Below, in pieces: positions 25,829-36,819 of a stretch of DNA of 64,000 nucleotides. Below the pieces are notes generated by a model. It was given only the letters and a program-made list of their open reading frames with translations, did not search any database and was not told the origin of the DNA. How positions within the stretch are numbered: position 1 is the first letter of the stretch; each line of letters opens with the position of its first letter. A program made the position numbers and the translations under genes. Source of the stretch: Takakia lepidozioides (Eukaryota > Streptophyta > Takakiopsida > Takakiales > Takakiaceae); contig CM060733.1 of assembly GCA_030704615.1 (NCBI GenBank), positions 34,164,001-34,228,000 of the forward strand. Direction: 5' to 3'.

Positions 25829-27291
25829 AAGAAGGGTTTAGTCTTGCTCCAATTTACTTTGAACCCTGAAACACTGCAGAAGCTGGACAGGGTATCCGCC
25901 ACCGCTTCCATGGATGACTGGTTAGCCTCAAGAAGAAAGAAAGTGTCATCTACGAACATAGAGTCCTTTACCTGTCGCCAAATGCTAGTTCTGGGATCTT
26001 GCAGCCTAAGCCCTTTAACTTGAGGGTTGTCCTCTAGCATATAACCCAAAGCATCCGCCACGAAAAGGAAGAGGAATGGAACGAGTGGGCAACCTTGCCT
26101 CACTGACCTTTGGAGCTGGAAGGGCTTGGAAAGGTGACCATTAATAGAGACCCTACTGGTGGATCCTTGCAGCAGGATCTGCACCCATTGACAGAATCTG
26201 GGGGGAAGACCTGATTTCTTTAGAACTACCATGCGGAAGGACCAGTCCACTCTGTCAAAGGCCTTCTCGATATCTATCAGCCAAAGAGCCAGTGCTTGGC
26301 CAAAGCTGGCAACATAAGCCGAAGCTTCTTGGGCCAGAAGGACATTGTCCAGAATGAATCTGCCTTTAACATAGCCAGCCTGTCCTGTCCTAATCATGGA
26401 GGGGAGAAGGGGCTGAAGCCTCAAAGCTAGTGTCTTGGCTATAATTTTGTATGCGACGTTGAGGAGAGTGATTGGCCTGTAGTTGCTAAGCGAGGCCCTA
26501 TCCCCTTTCTTGTAGAGCAAGCTGGTAATAATGCCTTGGTTCATGGCCTCGGGCATGAAGCCTTGGCCCTTAATGGCGTTGGCCATGTCACAGAAGTCCT
26601 TAGAGATGGAGGACCACAATGCCTTATAGAATTCCACAGGCATACCATCAAGCCCTGGAGCCTTGTTGTTGTTCATTGTTTTCAGGGCTTTCTCTATCTC
26701 TTGGGGCTCAAAGTCATTTTCAAGCTCCTCACTATTTTCTGTATGAAGAGACTGAGGGATGGGAGGCAGGTTGTGAGGACCTAGGATTGGAGCAAAATCA
26801 TCTTGAGAGGGCGGGTAGGTTATGGAGGGTAGGATCTTCCAAGAGGATGGGCGAGAAAGGATAGGTTGGAGGCATAGGATTTTGCATTTGCTACGGAATT
26901 TAGGATTGACATGGAAAAACAAAATAGGAATGGACCAAGCAGGGGATAAGGGACTCACAGAGAGCGGGAGGGATGCAGCTGGAGCATGTGTTGGGGAAGG
27001 TAGAAGAGCGTTGTGGGATGAATGTGGTGCGTGTTGGGTTTGGAGCTGCGAGACTTGCAATTCCGAGGAGCTGGAGGTTAAAATTACCCCAAAGGGGTCG
27101 TAGGAGTGATTGATGAGGTCTGCCGAGCGCTGCTTCTTCCTTGCTCCATTCTTTCCCTCTTTTCCCGCTTCGGAGATGGCTTGCAGAATCTGCCGAGGGA
27201 CCTGCTGAGGGGCGTGTTGGCTTGGCAATCCATTAAGAATGTTGCCCGAGGTGGCATGCTTGCCTGTAATTTTGCCATTTCCAATTCCCAT
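25801..27291 (-). pseudogene. LINE reverse transcriptase
   Basis: The N-terminal third (roughly residues 1-160) is the ORF1-like tail read in another frame. The RT core follows, with NNNKAPGLDGMPVEFYK, ITSLLYKKGDRASLSNYRPI, TGQAGYVKGRFILDN, DIEKAFDRVDW and SVRQGCPL. The catalytic box reads MFVDDTFF, an FVDD variant of YADD; the two Asp are kept. The frame ends at about SKTKPFFW and continues in other frames (25828-25481). Not a host gene. Confidence 0.9.
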
Positions 27292-28310
27292 GATATCAGA
27301 CTTGACATTGGCAGAGGAGTAGGTGGTGGGGCTTGCTCCAAGAGGATGTTAGAAGATGATGAGCCCGAGTTGCCTTTGGTGCTTGATTCCTCTGGTAGTT
27401 TTGCCGATGTCCCAGTGGTGAATGGAAGCTTAAAGCAGGGGGCAGTGCTTGCCTCAATTAGCATCGGATCCAGTAGCGCTTTCCTTCTTTTGGTAGGAGG
27501 GGAGTTAGAGAGCTGCTTGACTACATAGTCCCAAGCCTGGTAATTTGGACTTTGGCTAGGCCTGGCTTGGACATATGTTGCTGGTGGAGGACAATTTTTA
27601 AAAGGCACTAACACTGGTTGAGGGTGGGAGTCTGAAACCAGTGCATGGTTTTGATAAAGGGGTGACTGACCTGTTCCGTCCTGTGATTGCTTGCAGCCAT
27701 CCTGAGCTTTACCCATCCTTTTCCTTTTTGCTTTAGGGCAATTTGATCTGAGGTGACCAGATAATCCATAGTAATAACATGCTGTGTATGTTGTGTCTTC
27801 AAGGACCTTGACTGAAAAATAGTTCCCTTGGTCGTCCATTGGCAGCTTGATGAAATCTGGTAGGATCTTATCCACTGGCATCATCACTAGTATCTTAGGA
27901 AAACCATTGTCATTGGGCCTTGAAGCATTAGTGGCCCTCCTCTAGGCTGGGTCCTCTCTCAATGATGTTGTGTTCATATTTGGATCAAAAACTGCCAGAC
28001 ATCCCAAGAATGCTCCAAAAAAGTTCCCAATCGTTGGTAGGCAAAATAAGTATTGATCCGGGATGTAAGGTAGAGATATAATTCGCGGGCTCCATATCTT
28101 ACCATTTATGTTGCCCATGCTTTATATGTTGACGTTGAATCCATGCAGATGAGGATTAAATTCCAACGCATTTGCCGCTACTTCTTTAGAATCTAGGAGA
28201 ACGGAGAAGAAGCCACGACCTCTGGGCTGGCAGAAATGATGCAGCAGGTCTCCAAATCCCCCTAGGTGCCTTAAGGCCCAGTCTCGAGCATGAGATCTGC
28301 TTTTAGGCAA
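27084..28310 (-). pseudogene. LINE ORF1 remnant (DUF4283-like, zinc knuckle)
   Basis: The first part (from 28310) contains RGRGFFSVLLDSKEVAANAL, resembling the DUF4283 region of plant LINE ORF1 proteins. A frame-shifted continuation (27887-27084) has ACYYYGLSGHLRSNCPKAK, a CCHC knuckle whose second cysteine is replaced by Tyr. A Ser/Pro-rich tail follows. ORF1 proteins coat LINE RNA. The altered knuckle and frame breaks indicate decay. Confidence 0.75.
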
Positions 28311-28348
28311 CTAAAAATAATGATCACAAAATGAAAACACAAAAATAT

Positions 28349-28534
28349 AAAAATGCAGCCACTGCCATGGATGAAAATTGAAAACTGAGTCCATGGATGA
28401 CGTTTTAAGTGAAAATGCAGCCGCTGCCATGGATGAACAATGAAAACTGAATCCATGGATGACGTTTTAAATGAAAATTCAGCCGCTGCCATGAATGAAA
28501 ATTGAAAACTGAGTCCATGGATGACGTTTTAAAT
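28349..28534. repeat. 62-bp tandem repeat, three copies
   Basis: GC(A)GCC(A/G)CTGCCATG(G/A)ATGA starts recur at 28355, 28417 and 28479, each followed by ATTGAAAACTGA, TCCATGGATGACGTTTTAA. The units differ by only a few bases. The array sits upstream of the LINE 5' end and may be its 5' UTR tandem array. Confidence 0.9.
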
Positions 28535-28890
28535 GAATATCATTTTTAGATTATTTTTTTGTTTATTTTTTCCATTGTTTTCTAATTTAAATTCAAGTTT
28601 TTATACCATAGGCACTTTTAGAGAAACTTTTGAAAATTAGGCACTCTTTGAAGATAATTTTTTTAAATGAGGCAAGAGTCAGAAATAATGCACGGTCTCC
28701 GTGCGATCAGCCTCATGGCAGCCTTGTGGCACTCTAAGGGTTTTAATTTTTTTCCCTTCAATAATTCCAAATAAAGCTTCCAGGGCCAGACCCCTGTTTA
28801 TTAAAAATATATAAATATAAATATATGTATATATTGATTAGGCACTTTTTTTTCGAATTAATTTCTGCCTAACCGGCTATCCCACTACGG

Positions 28891-29080
28891 TATATCTCAT
28901 TCGTTCTGCATCTCTGTCTGCTTGTTTGTTTGTTTGTTTGTTGGCATGTGAGCAATGCAACTTCACAGAGCATGAAGCAGTCCACGCAGAGATGTAGAGA
29001 TATGAAGTGGTGCTACAGCTTCTAATGAGGTCCAGCTTCGGACGCGTCCTTATTCCACGTCTAAAGTAGGGGCCATAGGT
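28891..29080. other. Short spacer with TTTG microsatellite
   Basis: A (TTTG)n run occupies about 28920-28942, just upstream of the BTB gene. Confidence 0.6.
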
Positions 29081-29755
29081 ATGCACAATGTGAGTAGCAA
29101 CTTAGGTCCGCAGAAAACGAAAATGAGGGACAGGCACAGAAAGAAAAGGAAAAACAAGGGCATGATGCAAGCGATGCAAGAAGGTTTGCATCCAGACGTT
29201 AAGATTGAGTCCCGAGATGGCACTGTGGTGCCCGCACATCGATGTGTATTGGCATACTTGTCCCCTGTGTTCAGGGCCATGTTCAACTCTGGGATGCAGG
29301 AGCAAATAACGTCGAAGATCGTGTTGGACATGCACGCTACAGGTTTGAAAGCTTTCCAGCGTCTTATCTACAGCGGGACATGTGACGATATTGCCTTATC
29401 TGATGGTCTTGAGCATTTGGATGCATGTCAGAGATACGATATGCCCGCTGAAAAGAAGGTCATCGACTCAGTTTTGCATGACTCGTTAACCTTACAAAAT
29501 TGTTGGGTCCATCTAGAACACTATCGAGAACAAGCAGAGCTCCACACTGGCAGCGATGAGGTCTATTCTCGTTTGTTTCGCAAATGTAGGACATTCATAA
29601 GTGAGAATTTGAAGGAGGGCCTTGCATTAACCGCTGTTGAAGATCTCAATCTAAGAAAGCCAGACCTTTTTCTTGAAATTGTGAGGTGGTGCACAACAAA
29701 CCCTGGTCCTTTTAGTGATAGTGAGAGTGATAGTTCGGAGTCTGAGAGAGAGTGA
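29081..29755 (+). CDS. BTB/POZ domain protein, intronless
   Basis: BTB proteins often act as substrate adaptors for CUL3 ubiquitin ligases. Residues about 36-140 form a BTB fold: HPDVKIESRDGTVVPAHRCV (the D..I....G..V.AH..VL signature), YLSPVFRAMFNSGMQE, then TGLKAFQRLIYSG and LDACQRYDMP. Residues 141-205 resemble a BACK-type helical extension. The tail is acidic and Ser-rich (SDSESDSSESERE). A basic stretch at 14-28 (KMRDRHRKKRKNKG) could be a nuclear signal. The start could also be Met15 or Met28, since only the BTB part is conserved. At 224 aa it is shorter than most plant BTB-BACK proteins. The frame is intact, so it may be a working gene or a young retrocopy. The substrate is unknown. 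Confidence 0.88.
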   Translation: MHNVSSNLGPQKTKMRDRHRKKRKNKGMMQAMQEGLHPDVKIESRDGTVVPAHRCVLAYLSPVFRAMFNSGMQEQITSKIVLDMHATGLKAFQRLIYSGTCDDIALSDGLEHLDACQRYDMPAEKKVIDSVLHDSLTLQNCWVHLEHYREQAELHTGSDEVYSRLFRKCRTFISENLKEGLALTAVEDLNLRKPDLFLEIVRWCTTNPGPFSDSESDSSESERE

Positions 29756-31065
29756 ATTGGCAGACACAGAAGGCAGGGTACAGGGTCAGGGCACAGGGCA
29801 CACCAATGTATCTTGCTTCGTGGAGCACACCTCAAAGTATAGTCAAATGACTCGTGTGTGATTGGGCTGTAAAACGACTTCCACAATTGTGGAGCACTGG
29901 GACATAGCTTGATCTGCCACGTTGCTCCACCTTCTGCAGTACTAGGGGTGCAACGGTATGTATTTTCACACTTTCGTTAATACACCACGTTTTATTGCGA
30001 GGTCTTACGAGAGCATAGATAGCATACACGGAGGAGTCCGAAAGATGGCGTACACCAGTGAGCACCTGCTACTTGCTTTCAGACACTTGGACACCTATGC
30101 GTGAATTTTTATAATCACTCTCGGTTCTCATGCGTCAACAAATCTGGAATATCTTTGTTTCTCTTCTGCAGACTGTCATGTCCTTTAAGCTCCTGGTGCT
30201 TCCACAGGAAGTTCTAAACTTCCTTCTTTCATGTTTATGCTCTTCCTCCGGGGCAATGTGTGGAGGGAGGGTTCAGTGTCTCAGACGTGTGTTGCGTAGC
30301 CATCCTTGTGCTCCTGCTGAGCTGCAAGCGTTACAGATTAACTCGAAATCGATTAGTGTAGGATTTAGGGTTTAGTATATATTAATGGAAGACTAGCTTT
30401 AAACAAAAAGAAAGAAAGAAAAGTTAAAGTAAAAGATAAAACATAAGGCACTTAGTACCTAGAGTGTTGCATCTCCCAGTGCGTAGCCTGTGGATGTCTA
30501 ATTCTCTTGTAGACTTGGACTCTGATTTGAAGCTTTGGACCAGAGTAAGAGAAGTCATGTTGGTGGAGGCACTTGTAGAAGTGCATGGAGATTCACAGAA
30601 CTAGACATTCCTTTTGCATAACTAAATTGCTCTCCTTTTCTCCCATGCAATGTACTTCCATCTGACTAGTTACTTTTGTGCCTTGCATCGTTCCCCCCCT
30701 CCTTAATTGCATTGTTTGGCCACCTTCTTGAATCCAGCCAAGTCATGGGAGGTGCAAATATGGTAATCTATAGCCACGCCCTCACGAACCTGATCTATCT
30801 TTCGGGCGCTAGATAGCGGTGGGAAATTTTCCAGATTGTACTTGTCCAAATTTTGTGAGCATGCGCGAGGGCAGTCTTGGGAAGAGAGGAAAGTGGGTCC
30901 TATGCAAGCATCTGTACGACATATATTTGCACATAGCTATCTACCAAGATCATACCTTCCCCAATAAATAGCCATTTTCAATATACTCTAGATTCTCATC
31001 CTTCCATTGTTCATGACTTGGTGAGTGCTACAATTTCATTATATATATTTTTTTATTTTTTTATT
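29756..31065. other. Intergenic, no gene recognised
   Basis: No recognisable domain. An AAAGA-rich stretch is near 30400-30430. The last part (31035-31065) is a T/A-rich tail that probably belongs to the SINE piece that follows. Confidence 0.5.
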
Positions 31066-31129
31066 TTTTTAAAGTAAACCTGGGAGCGAGGGCCCACAAT
31101 TCAGGCCCTTGAGGAGGGGGGAAAATAAC
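31066..31129 (-). mobile_element. SINE family 2, 3'-end piece
   Basis: GTAAACCTGGGAGCGAGGGC, CACAATTCAGGCCC and GAAAATAAC match the corresponding part of the SINE at 22905-23122 (GGGAAACACC, TTGGAGCGAC, CACAAATCAGGCCCC, ATAAAATAACC). It is cut exactly where the hAT family A end begins at 31130. Confidence 0.6.
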
Positions 31130-31215
31130 CAGTGTTGGTTTGGTATGGGTATCAGACCCGAGTATCAACTCTGGTATCAGGGACCAGACCAGCCTGGTCC
31201 TAAAGTTTACATACC
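31130..31215. mobile_element. hAT family A MITE, one-ended copy
   Basis: It begins CAGTGTTGGTTTGGTAT, matching the terminus of the 6498-7002 element, and continues with GGTATCAG and CCAGACCAGCCTGG family words. The other end is missing. Comparison with the other SINE 2 copy shows it inserted into SINE sequence next to AAAATAAC. Confidence 0.7.
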
Positions 31216-31902
31216 TAAGGCGATACCATTACTTGGCTTACGGTAGGGTTTATGAGAACAGCTGATTCTAGTCGTGGAGGTGGCGAAACAAATTTGGGGT
31301 TAAGTGCAGAGGTGGCGACATGTACAATGTCCACCTGGATCCTACCTGGCTACATATATATGTGCAATATGGCTACGTCTCGGACTTTGGAGATAGCAAA
31401 ATCGCGCTAACTCTTGGTGCGATGGGGCGCCAGCCCTTGGATTCAGGGCGCCATGCTCCCCGGTTCCCAAGCAAAAAGGGTGGTTCCCATAGTGCTTTAT
31501 AGCACCAGTTGGCCAGGGCCCCGCCCCGTTTTGGCTATATTTTTTATTTTTGCCCCCGTTTTTTGAATAGGGGTGTCACGGGCCCACATTTTTTTGTAGC
31601 TTTTCGCCTTAAAAAAAGGGCTGCCGAATCCTCCGGTGTTGAGGGCTAGGGTTTAGTGTTGATATTTGTTGCAAGTGTTTCGCAACCCTTCTTCGACTGG
31701 TATCAATTCTTGTTGATGGGAAATATGAAAGAGTGTTATGGCAGCCATTTCGCAGCTTGGGTACGTGAATTGTTGGGCGAACAATCAAGGCTTGGATCAA
31801 GGCTGTGCATGATGCACTCATGTATGATACACCCATCAAGTGTTTCTTTAAGTGAATTAAAGCCTTGTTTGATACCAGATCCCAATATGTATACCGTATT
31901 AC
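31216..31902. other. Intergenic, no gene recognised
   Basis: No domain or RNA gene was recognised. Confidence 0.45.
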
Positions 31903-32596
31903 TCAAGTCATAGTTACTCGCTTTGATGCGCGCGCCTGACTCCCAACCTGGCCGCCGAGCCAACTTGGAGCTTCGGCTGCTCACCGGGGCATAACGGTCC
32001 CCCTTTGTTCTCCCAAAGAACCCTCCACCGCTTTGGAACCAGCGGGAATTCCCTTTTGTAGTTGGCAGTCCGGAACAGCTCCCCACTCTTTGGTCGCTTT
32101 TCGGCTCGCTCGCTTACTCACTAGTTTTTGGTCACCAACGGGCTTGCACCGTTCTCGGGGTTACTACTCCCTATATATACTTCTGTAGCTGTCCGCGGGG
32201 GTTTCACAACCAGCCATGCCATTTTATGGCGAACCACCACGAAGACCCTCGATTCCCGGTGGTGAGTCGCGGTGAGTCTTGGCCCACTCACCGCGGCCCC
32301 AATGGACCGTGATGAGTCCCAAGACTCCCCACGACTCCCACCTCGAGGTCTCCACCCCATGGTGAGTCCTATGCCACCCCCACTAAGTCCCGCTAAGCTA
32401 CCACCACCCCTTGTGGAGCCACCCCCACCGCAACCCGGTGTGCGGGGCTCCACCTAGTGAACGCCTCCGCCTCCTTGAGTGCCTTGGGCACTCAAGGGTG
32501 CTTCAGCCCCCGTACCTATCGCTGCTACTGCCCCACCACAGGGGCAGCCCCTCTTGTGTCCCGACCCCCCTGCCTTCAAGGCAAAGGGCCGCGACA
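31903..32596 (-). repeat. 3' LTR of the chromovirus (terminus lost)
   Basis: Matches 38101-38761 almost throughout, beginning TCAAGTCATAGTTACTCGC and ending GGGCCGCGACA. The first about 31 bases of the right copy are absent here. Confidence 0.9.
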
Positions 32597-33501
32597 CACA
32601 CCCCTACCAACATGGAGTCGATGTCCTCATCGACTTGTCTATTTTGTAGAAACGAACATCCAAGTTGTGGCGTCCCACATCAAGGAGTTTGTTTCCGTAC
32701 CATGGCGTCCTATGGCAAAGAACCCAACCCCACACTTGACTCTACTCTCCACTAGCTAGTTCGGCCGACTTCCTCCAAGTCTCGGCCAAGGGTGGAGCCT
32801 CTCAAGCTCCTCCCAGTGCACTCTTCTTGGCCTACTTCAAGGCCAAGGAACGATCCTCCTTGAGGATCGAATCGCCTTACTGCAACAACATTGCTTGCGA
32901 CCGCTCATGATGCCGCTTTTTGGCATCACCTTGAGCAAGGGTTCACCTGGAACCCTCTTTTACTAGGAAGATAACCTTGAACCAACCGTGCGCCCCAATC
33001 ACTACAATTGGGTCCGCCTTGGAATGTTGGCCTGAGGTACGGGAACATGCCGAAGCCGCACTACGACTTCGTCCCGAGGCTACACGATTATAGTACGTGA
33101 ACGGAAGCACGTAGCTTCTGCGTTAGCCCGCACTACAAGGCAACCCCCTCGGTAGCGCATTATAGTACGCGCACGCGCCAGGTGCGCACTAGCACGTGAA
33201 CTCCCAAAGAAGTCGCAAGTTTCCTTGCCCTTGGATGGGGGTCACCCGATTTCGGCACTACGCAAACACACGATTAACCCAATTTACCTCTCCCACTTTT
33301 ATAAGCTAGCATGCATTCTACACACTAGCCAACCATACCATGCATCACCATTCCAAACAAAATAAGACGCACAACATTTGGAACCCATTTCCTTTATAAC
33401 AAATTTTTGTACAATACAAGTTTTTGTAATCGGATTCCTAAGCTAGCTAAGCCGGGCTAGGCATGCATTTCCTCCCCCACGCTCCAAGGTTGATGTCTCC
33501 A
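32597..33501. other. Chromovirus 3' noncoding region
   Basis: Lies between the chromodomain stop and the 3' LTR. No ORF of note. The bases next to the LTR read as a short purine-rich tract on the minus strand (GGTAGGGGTG), a candidate polypurine tract. Confidence 0.6.
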
Positions 33502-35112
33502 TCAACGTTTCTTCCGCTTTTGAGGTCGCCCTTCGAAAGCTGCAACCGCCTCGGATGCGTTTCTTCCTATTTCTGAGGCACGCACCCAAGATGCCTCCAC
33601 ATGATGATAGCCCTTCCATTTGACGAGATACTCCGTTTCTCGGTTCTTGAACCTCCTCGACTTAAGTATTGCCTCCACCTCGTACTCAGGTTCATTTTCA
33701 TGATCCAACAGCATAGGTGGCGGACGAAACACTTGATGTCGATTCGGACGCGCTTCATCTTTGAAGTAAGGCTTCAAAAGGGAGACATGGAATACTGGGT
33801 GCACCTTGATGTTTGCCGGCAACTCCAATTCATACACATCCTCATTCATAACCTTCCGAATGCGAAAAGGGTCCCGCATACGGAGTACGAACTTCGGACT
33901 CACTTCGGAGGTAGTCGGAAATTCTTGATGTTCAACCAGACCTCTGTGCCTGCCTCAAACTTCACTTCCCTTCGCTTCCGATTCGCCTGCCTTTCATACC
34001 GTTTCCTAGCTTTGGCAATGTTGTGGTACTTTGCGAGCTTCAACAAACGCTCGCGTTCTTCCAGTACCGCCGCTACTGCCGGTTCCTCAACGTCCTGGGC
34101 GGCCCAACTTGTCGGCACCAGAGGTGCTTTTCCATAGACCAATACGAAAGGGGAAACTCCCGTTGCGGAGTGTTCTGTGTTATTATAACAGAACTCTGCC
34201 GCGTCTAAGTGTTCCATCCAGTCTGATTGGTCTGCCGACACGTAATTCCGCAAGAATTGCTTCACTACGGAATTCACTCTTTCCGTTTGGCCGTCCGTCG
34301 TAGGTCGGAAGGCGGTGCTCATCTTCAGCCTCGTCCCCATCTTCTTCCAAAGTGTCCTCCAAATTTACTCGTAAACTTTGGATCGCGGTCCGAGACAATA
34401 TCCTTCGGGACTCCATGATGCTTTAAGACGTGGGCGAAGTAAAGTCGCCCTGTCTCCTGCGCCGTTGCCGTCTCCTTGGTGGGGATGAAATGGCCCATTT
34501 TACTGAACCTATCCACCACCACCATGATTGCATCGAATCCTTTTGACAGCGCATAGCAGTCATGAAATCCATCGAGACGCTTTCCCAAGTCCCCTCTGGA
34601 ATCGGCAAGGGTTGTAACAGCCCCGCTTGCTTTTTGTACTCGCTCCGGTTTTGTTGGCATGTGGTGCATGTCTTGACATACTCCTCTGCCTCCTCCCTCA
34701 GTTTGGGCCAGAAATACTCTTTCTTCAAGAGTGCCGCAGTGCGCTTGGCTCCGCCGTGGCCCGCAAGCGGGCTATCATGGCATTCTCTCAAGAGGCTATC
34801 TCTGATCCCTCCCTTTGGCACGTAGAGACGCTTTTGCTTATACCGGAGCAGTCCATTTTGCAAGTGGAACTGCGATTTAACCCCCATCCTCAAGTCCTGC
34901 ATCACGGACTTCGCCAGCTCATCCTTCCGGCAAGCCTTCCGGATCTTCCTTTGGAGCGCCGTCTCGCCCTTGTACACCAACAAGAGCTGCTGCTTTCTAC
35001 TTAAAGCATCGGCCACCATTGTCCGTCCCGGTTTGTACTGGATATCCACGTCGAACCGCCAAAGTATCTTGCCACCTAAGTTGTTTTGGGGACAACTTGG
35101 GCTGCGTGGCAA
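33502..35112 (-). pseudogene. Chromovirus integrase with C-terminal chromodomain
   Basis: Frames read, in order: the H2C2 zinc region (ECHDSPLAGHGGAKRTAALL, then CTTCQQNRSEYKK), the catalytic core (WESVSMDFMTA, VSDRDPKFTSKF, STAFRPTTDGQTERVN) and a GPY/F-like region (FRIRKVMNEDVYELELP). The chromodomain has EPEYEVEAILKSRR, EYLVKWKGYHHVEASW and ends at a basic tail. Its Tyr and Trp positions fit a methyl-lysine cage. Chromodomains steer integration to chosen chromatin. Frame breaks near 34340 and 33903 inactivate this copy. Confidence 0.9.
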
Positions 35113-36231
35113 AATACTTCACCGTGACATTGTCCGTGAACACCTTCACTGGGTTGGAACCAACATAGTGGCGCCAAAGCTCAAGGCAATGCACCACCGC
35201 CTTCATCTCTTTTTCGTGCGTCGGCCACCGTCGCTCCACTTCATTCAGTTTCTTACTTTCGTAAGCCACTGGACGTCCATCTTGCATAAGTACACCCCAA
35301 TCGCGAAGTCCGACGCATCTGTATGAATCTCAAACGGACGATCGAACTCCGGGATTTTCAAGACTGGAGCTTCCGCCATCCGCTGCTTCAATTCAGCAAA
35401 AGCTTGGCCACAAAATGTTCCATACCCAGACTTTGGATTTACACAGAAGGTCCGACAGCGGCCCCGCGATCTTGGCGAAATTTCTCACATACTTCCGGTA
35501 ATAGGAGGCGAGTCCTAGGAAGGATCGCACTCCCGGGACCGAAGTCGGAGGCTCCCAGTCCAAGATCGCCCTCACCTTTCTGTCATCCATTTTGATCCCA
35601 TCCTGTGTAATCACATGCCCCAAGAACTCCACTTTGTGACCCCGAATTCGCACTTTGAAGCTTTGGCATACAGCTTCCCTTCCCGCAATTTTGGAACACC
35701 CTTTTGAGGTGCTCCAGGTGCTCCTCCTTTGTTTTCGAGTACACCAAGATGTCGTCGATGTACACGATCACAAAGTCATCCAACCACTCCTGAAAAGGCT
35801 GTTCATCAGCGTGCTAAATGTCGCCGGTGCATTGGTGAGCCCAAAAGGCATCACCAAGAACTCATATGAACCATACCTTGTCCTGCACGCGGTCTTCTCC
35901 TCATCTCCTTCCGCCACCCGAATTTGATGATAGCCGGAGCGCAAGTCGATCCGGCTGAAATACTTCGCTCCTGCCAACCGATCGAAGAGGTCGTCGATCC
36001 TTGGCAAAGGGTACCGGTTTTTATAGTCACCTTATTCAAAGCCCTGTAATCGACACACATCCGCAGCGTCCCATCCTTCTCTGCGAATAGCACCGGGGCT
36101 CCGTAAGGTGACTTACTCGGCCGGATGTACCCCTTTGACATTAGATCCTTGAGCTGAGTCTTCAGCTCGACCAACTCTCTGTGGCTCAACCGGTAGGGCG
36201 CCTTGGCAGGCGGTTCCGATCCCGGTATCAC
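34997..36231 (-). pseudogene. Chromovirus reverse transcriptase and RNase H
   Basis: RT pieces at 36231-35851, 36007-35768 and 35783-35583 carry [50 protein letters not shown] and the catalytic YIDDILVYS. 35653-35393 has [12 protein letters not shown] and SFLGLASYYRKYVRNF. RNase H (35287-34997) has ESKKLNEVERRWPTHEKEM and FTDNVTVKYF. Successive frames overlap, showing multiple frameshifts. Confidence 0.9.
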
Positions 36232-36432
36232 CTCAATCTTGTGGTCAACTCCTCTTCGCGGGTGGCAAGCCGCTTGGTAAATCCTCCGGCATCACATCCT
36301 GGTATTTCTCCAAAATCCCCTTGATCCAATCTGGGCTCGGCTCCCCATCGCCTTCTCCTTCACTTCTCTAATGTAAAGCAAAACTGGGCTCGTGTGCCTC
36401 CTCCACGGCCCACTCCCTTGCTGACAGAAGGT

Positions 36433-36807
36433 TTATTCGCCCTCCCACGGATTTGGGCGTTTCCGACACTCGTAAAAACCTCGCCACCATTCCCACATGG
36501 CAGCGTGACTACTCTCTTGCGGCCATCTATGACCGCTCCGGATTTGCTCAAAAAGGTCATCCCCAAAATGAGATCCACTCCATCGATCTCGCAGATCCCT
36601 CCCAACTCCCCAGTTGAAGAGGAACATCAAACGCCAACCTTGTCGCCAACTGTGGTTCTCCTTTGGCAGAACGCACCTCAATAGAGGCCCCCACGTCACT
36701 TGTCGGAGTCCCAACTTTGCGCCGCCGCCGGTCATGAAGGAGTGCGACGCTCCTGTGTCCACCAACAACGACACGTTAGTTCCGGATATTATCCCATCCA
36801 CGAACAA
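36433..36807 (-). pseudogene. Chromovirus aspartic protease
   Basis: Contains VSLLVDTGASHSFMT, the DTGA catalytic motif of retroviral-type aspartic proteases. The downstream EIDGVDLILGMTFL stretch (36605-36360) is in another frame. Confidence 0.85.
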
Positions 36808-36819
36808 AACTGACTCCCT

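Larger units (their letters stand above)
23750..28348 (-). mobile_element. Degraded L1-type LINE, endonuclease apparently deleted
   Basis: Domain order on the minus strand is ORF1-like region with a zinc knuckle, then reverse transcriptase, then a zf-RVT-type C-terminus, as in plant L1 LINEs. Frames are broken repeatedly. The ORF1 C-terminal sequence runs directly into the pre-RT stretch (EEL..DFEPQEIEKALKTMNNNKAPGLDG) with no room for an apurinic endonuclease, so this copy seems to carry an internal deletion. Three 62-bp tandem repeats lie just upstream of its 5' end. Confidence 0.85.
23203..28890. mobile_element. Large TIR-bounded repeat structure with TA flanks, containing a LINE
   Basis: The left end reads CCATAGTGGGATAGTC and the right end, reverse-complemented, CCGTAGTGGGATAGCC, each next to GCCTAATAATTA or TTAGGCAGAAATTAATT. 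Both are flanked by TA. Inside the ends are longer subterminal inverted repeats: about 23340-23480 on one strand matches about 28690-28790 on the other (CACGG..CCGTG, GCC(T/A)(T/C)ATGGCAGC, TTTCCCTTCAATAAT). The centre is a degraded minus-strand LINE. It could be a DNA transposon that received the LINE, or two inverted copies of one repeat around it. No transposase gene was seen. Confidence 0.55.

Noticed and set aside
29081-29755. BTB gene as part of a transposon
   Set aside because: It lies just outside the TIR structure ending at 28890, has no flanking duplication that I could find, and its frame is intact.
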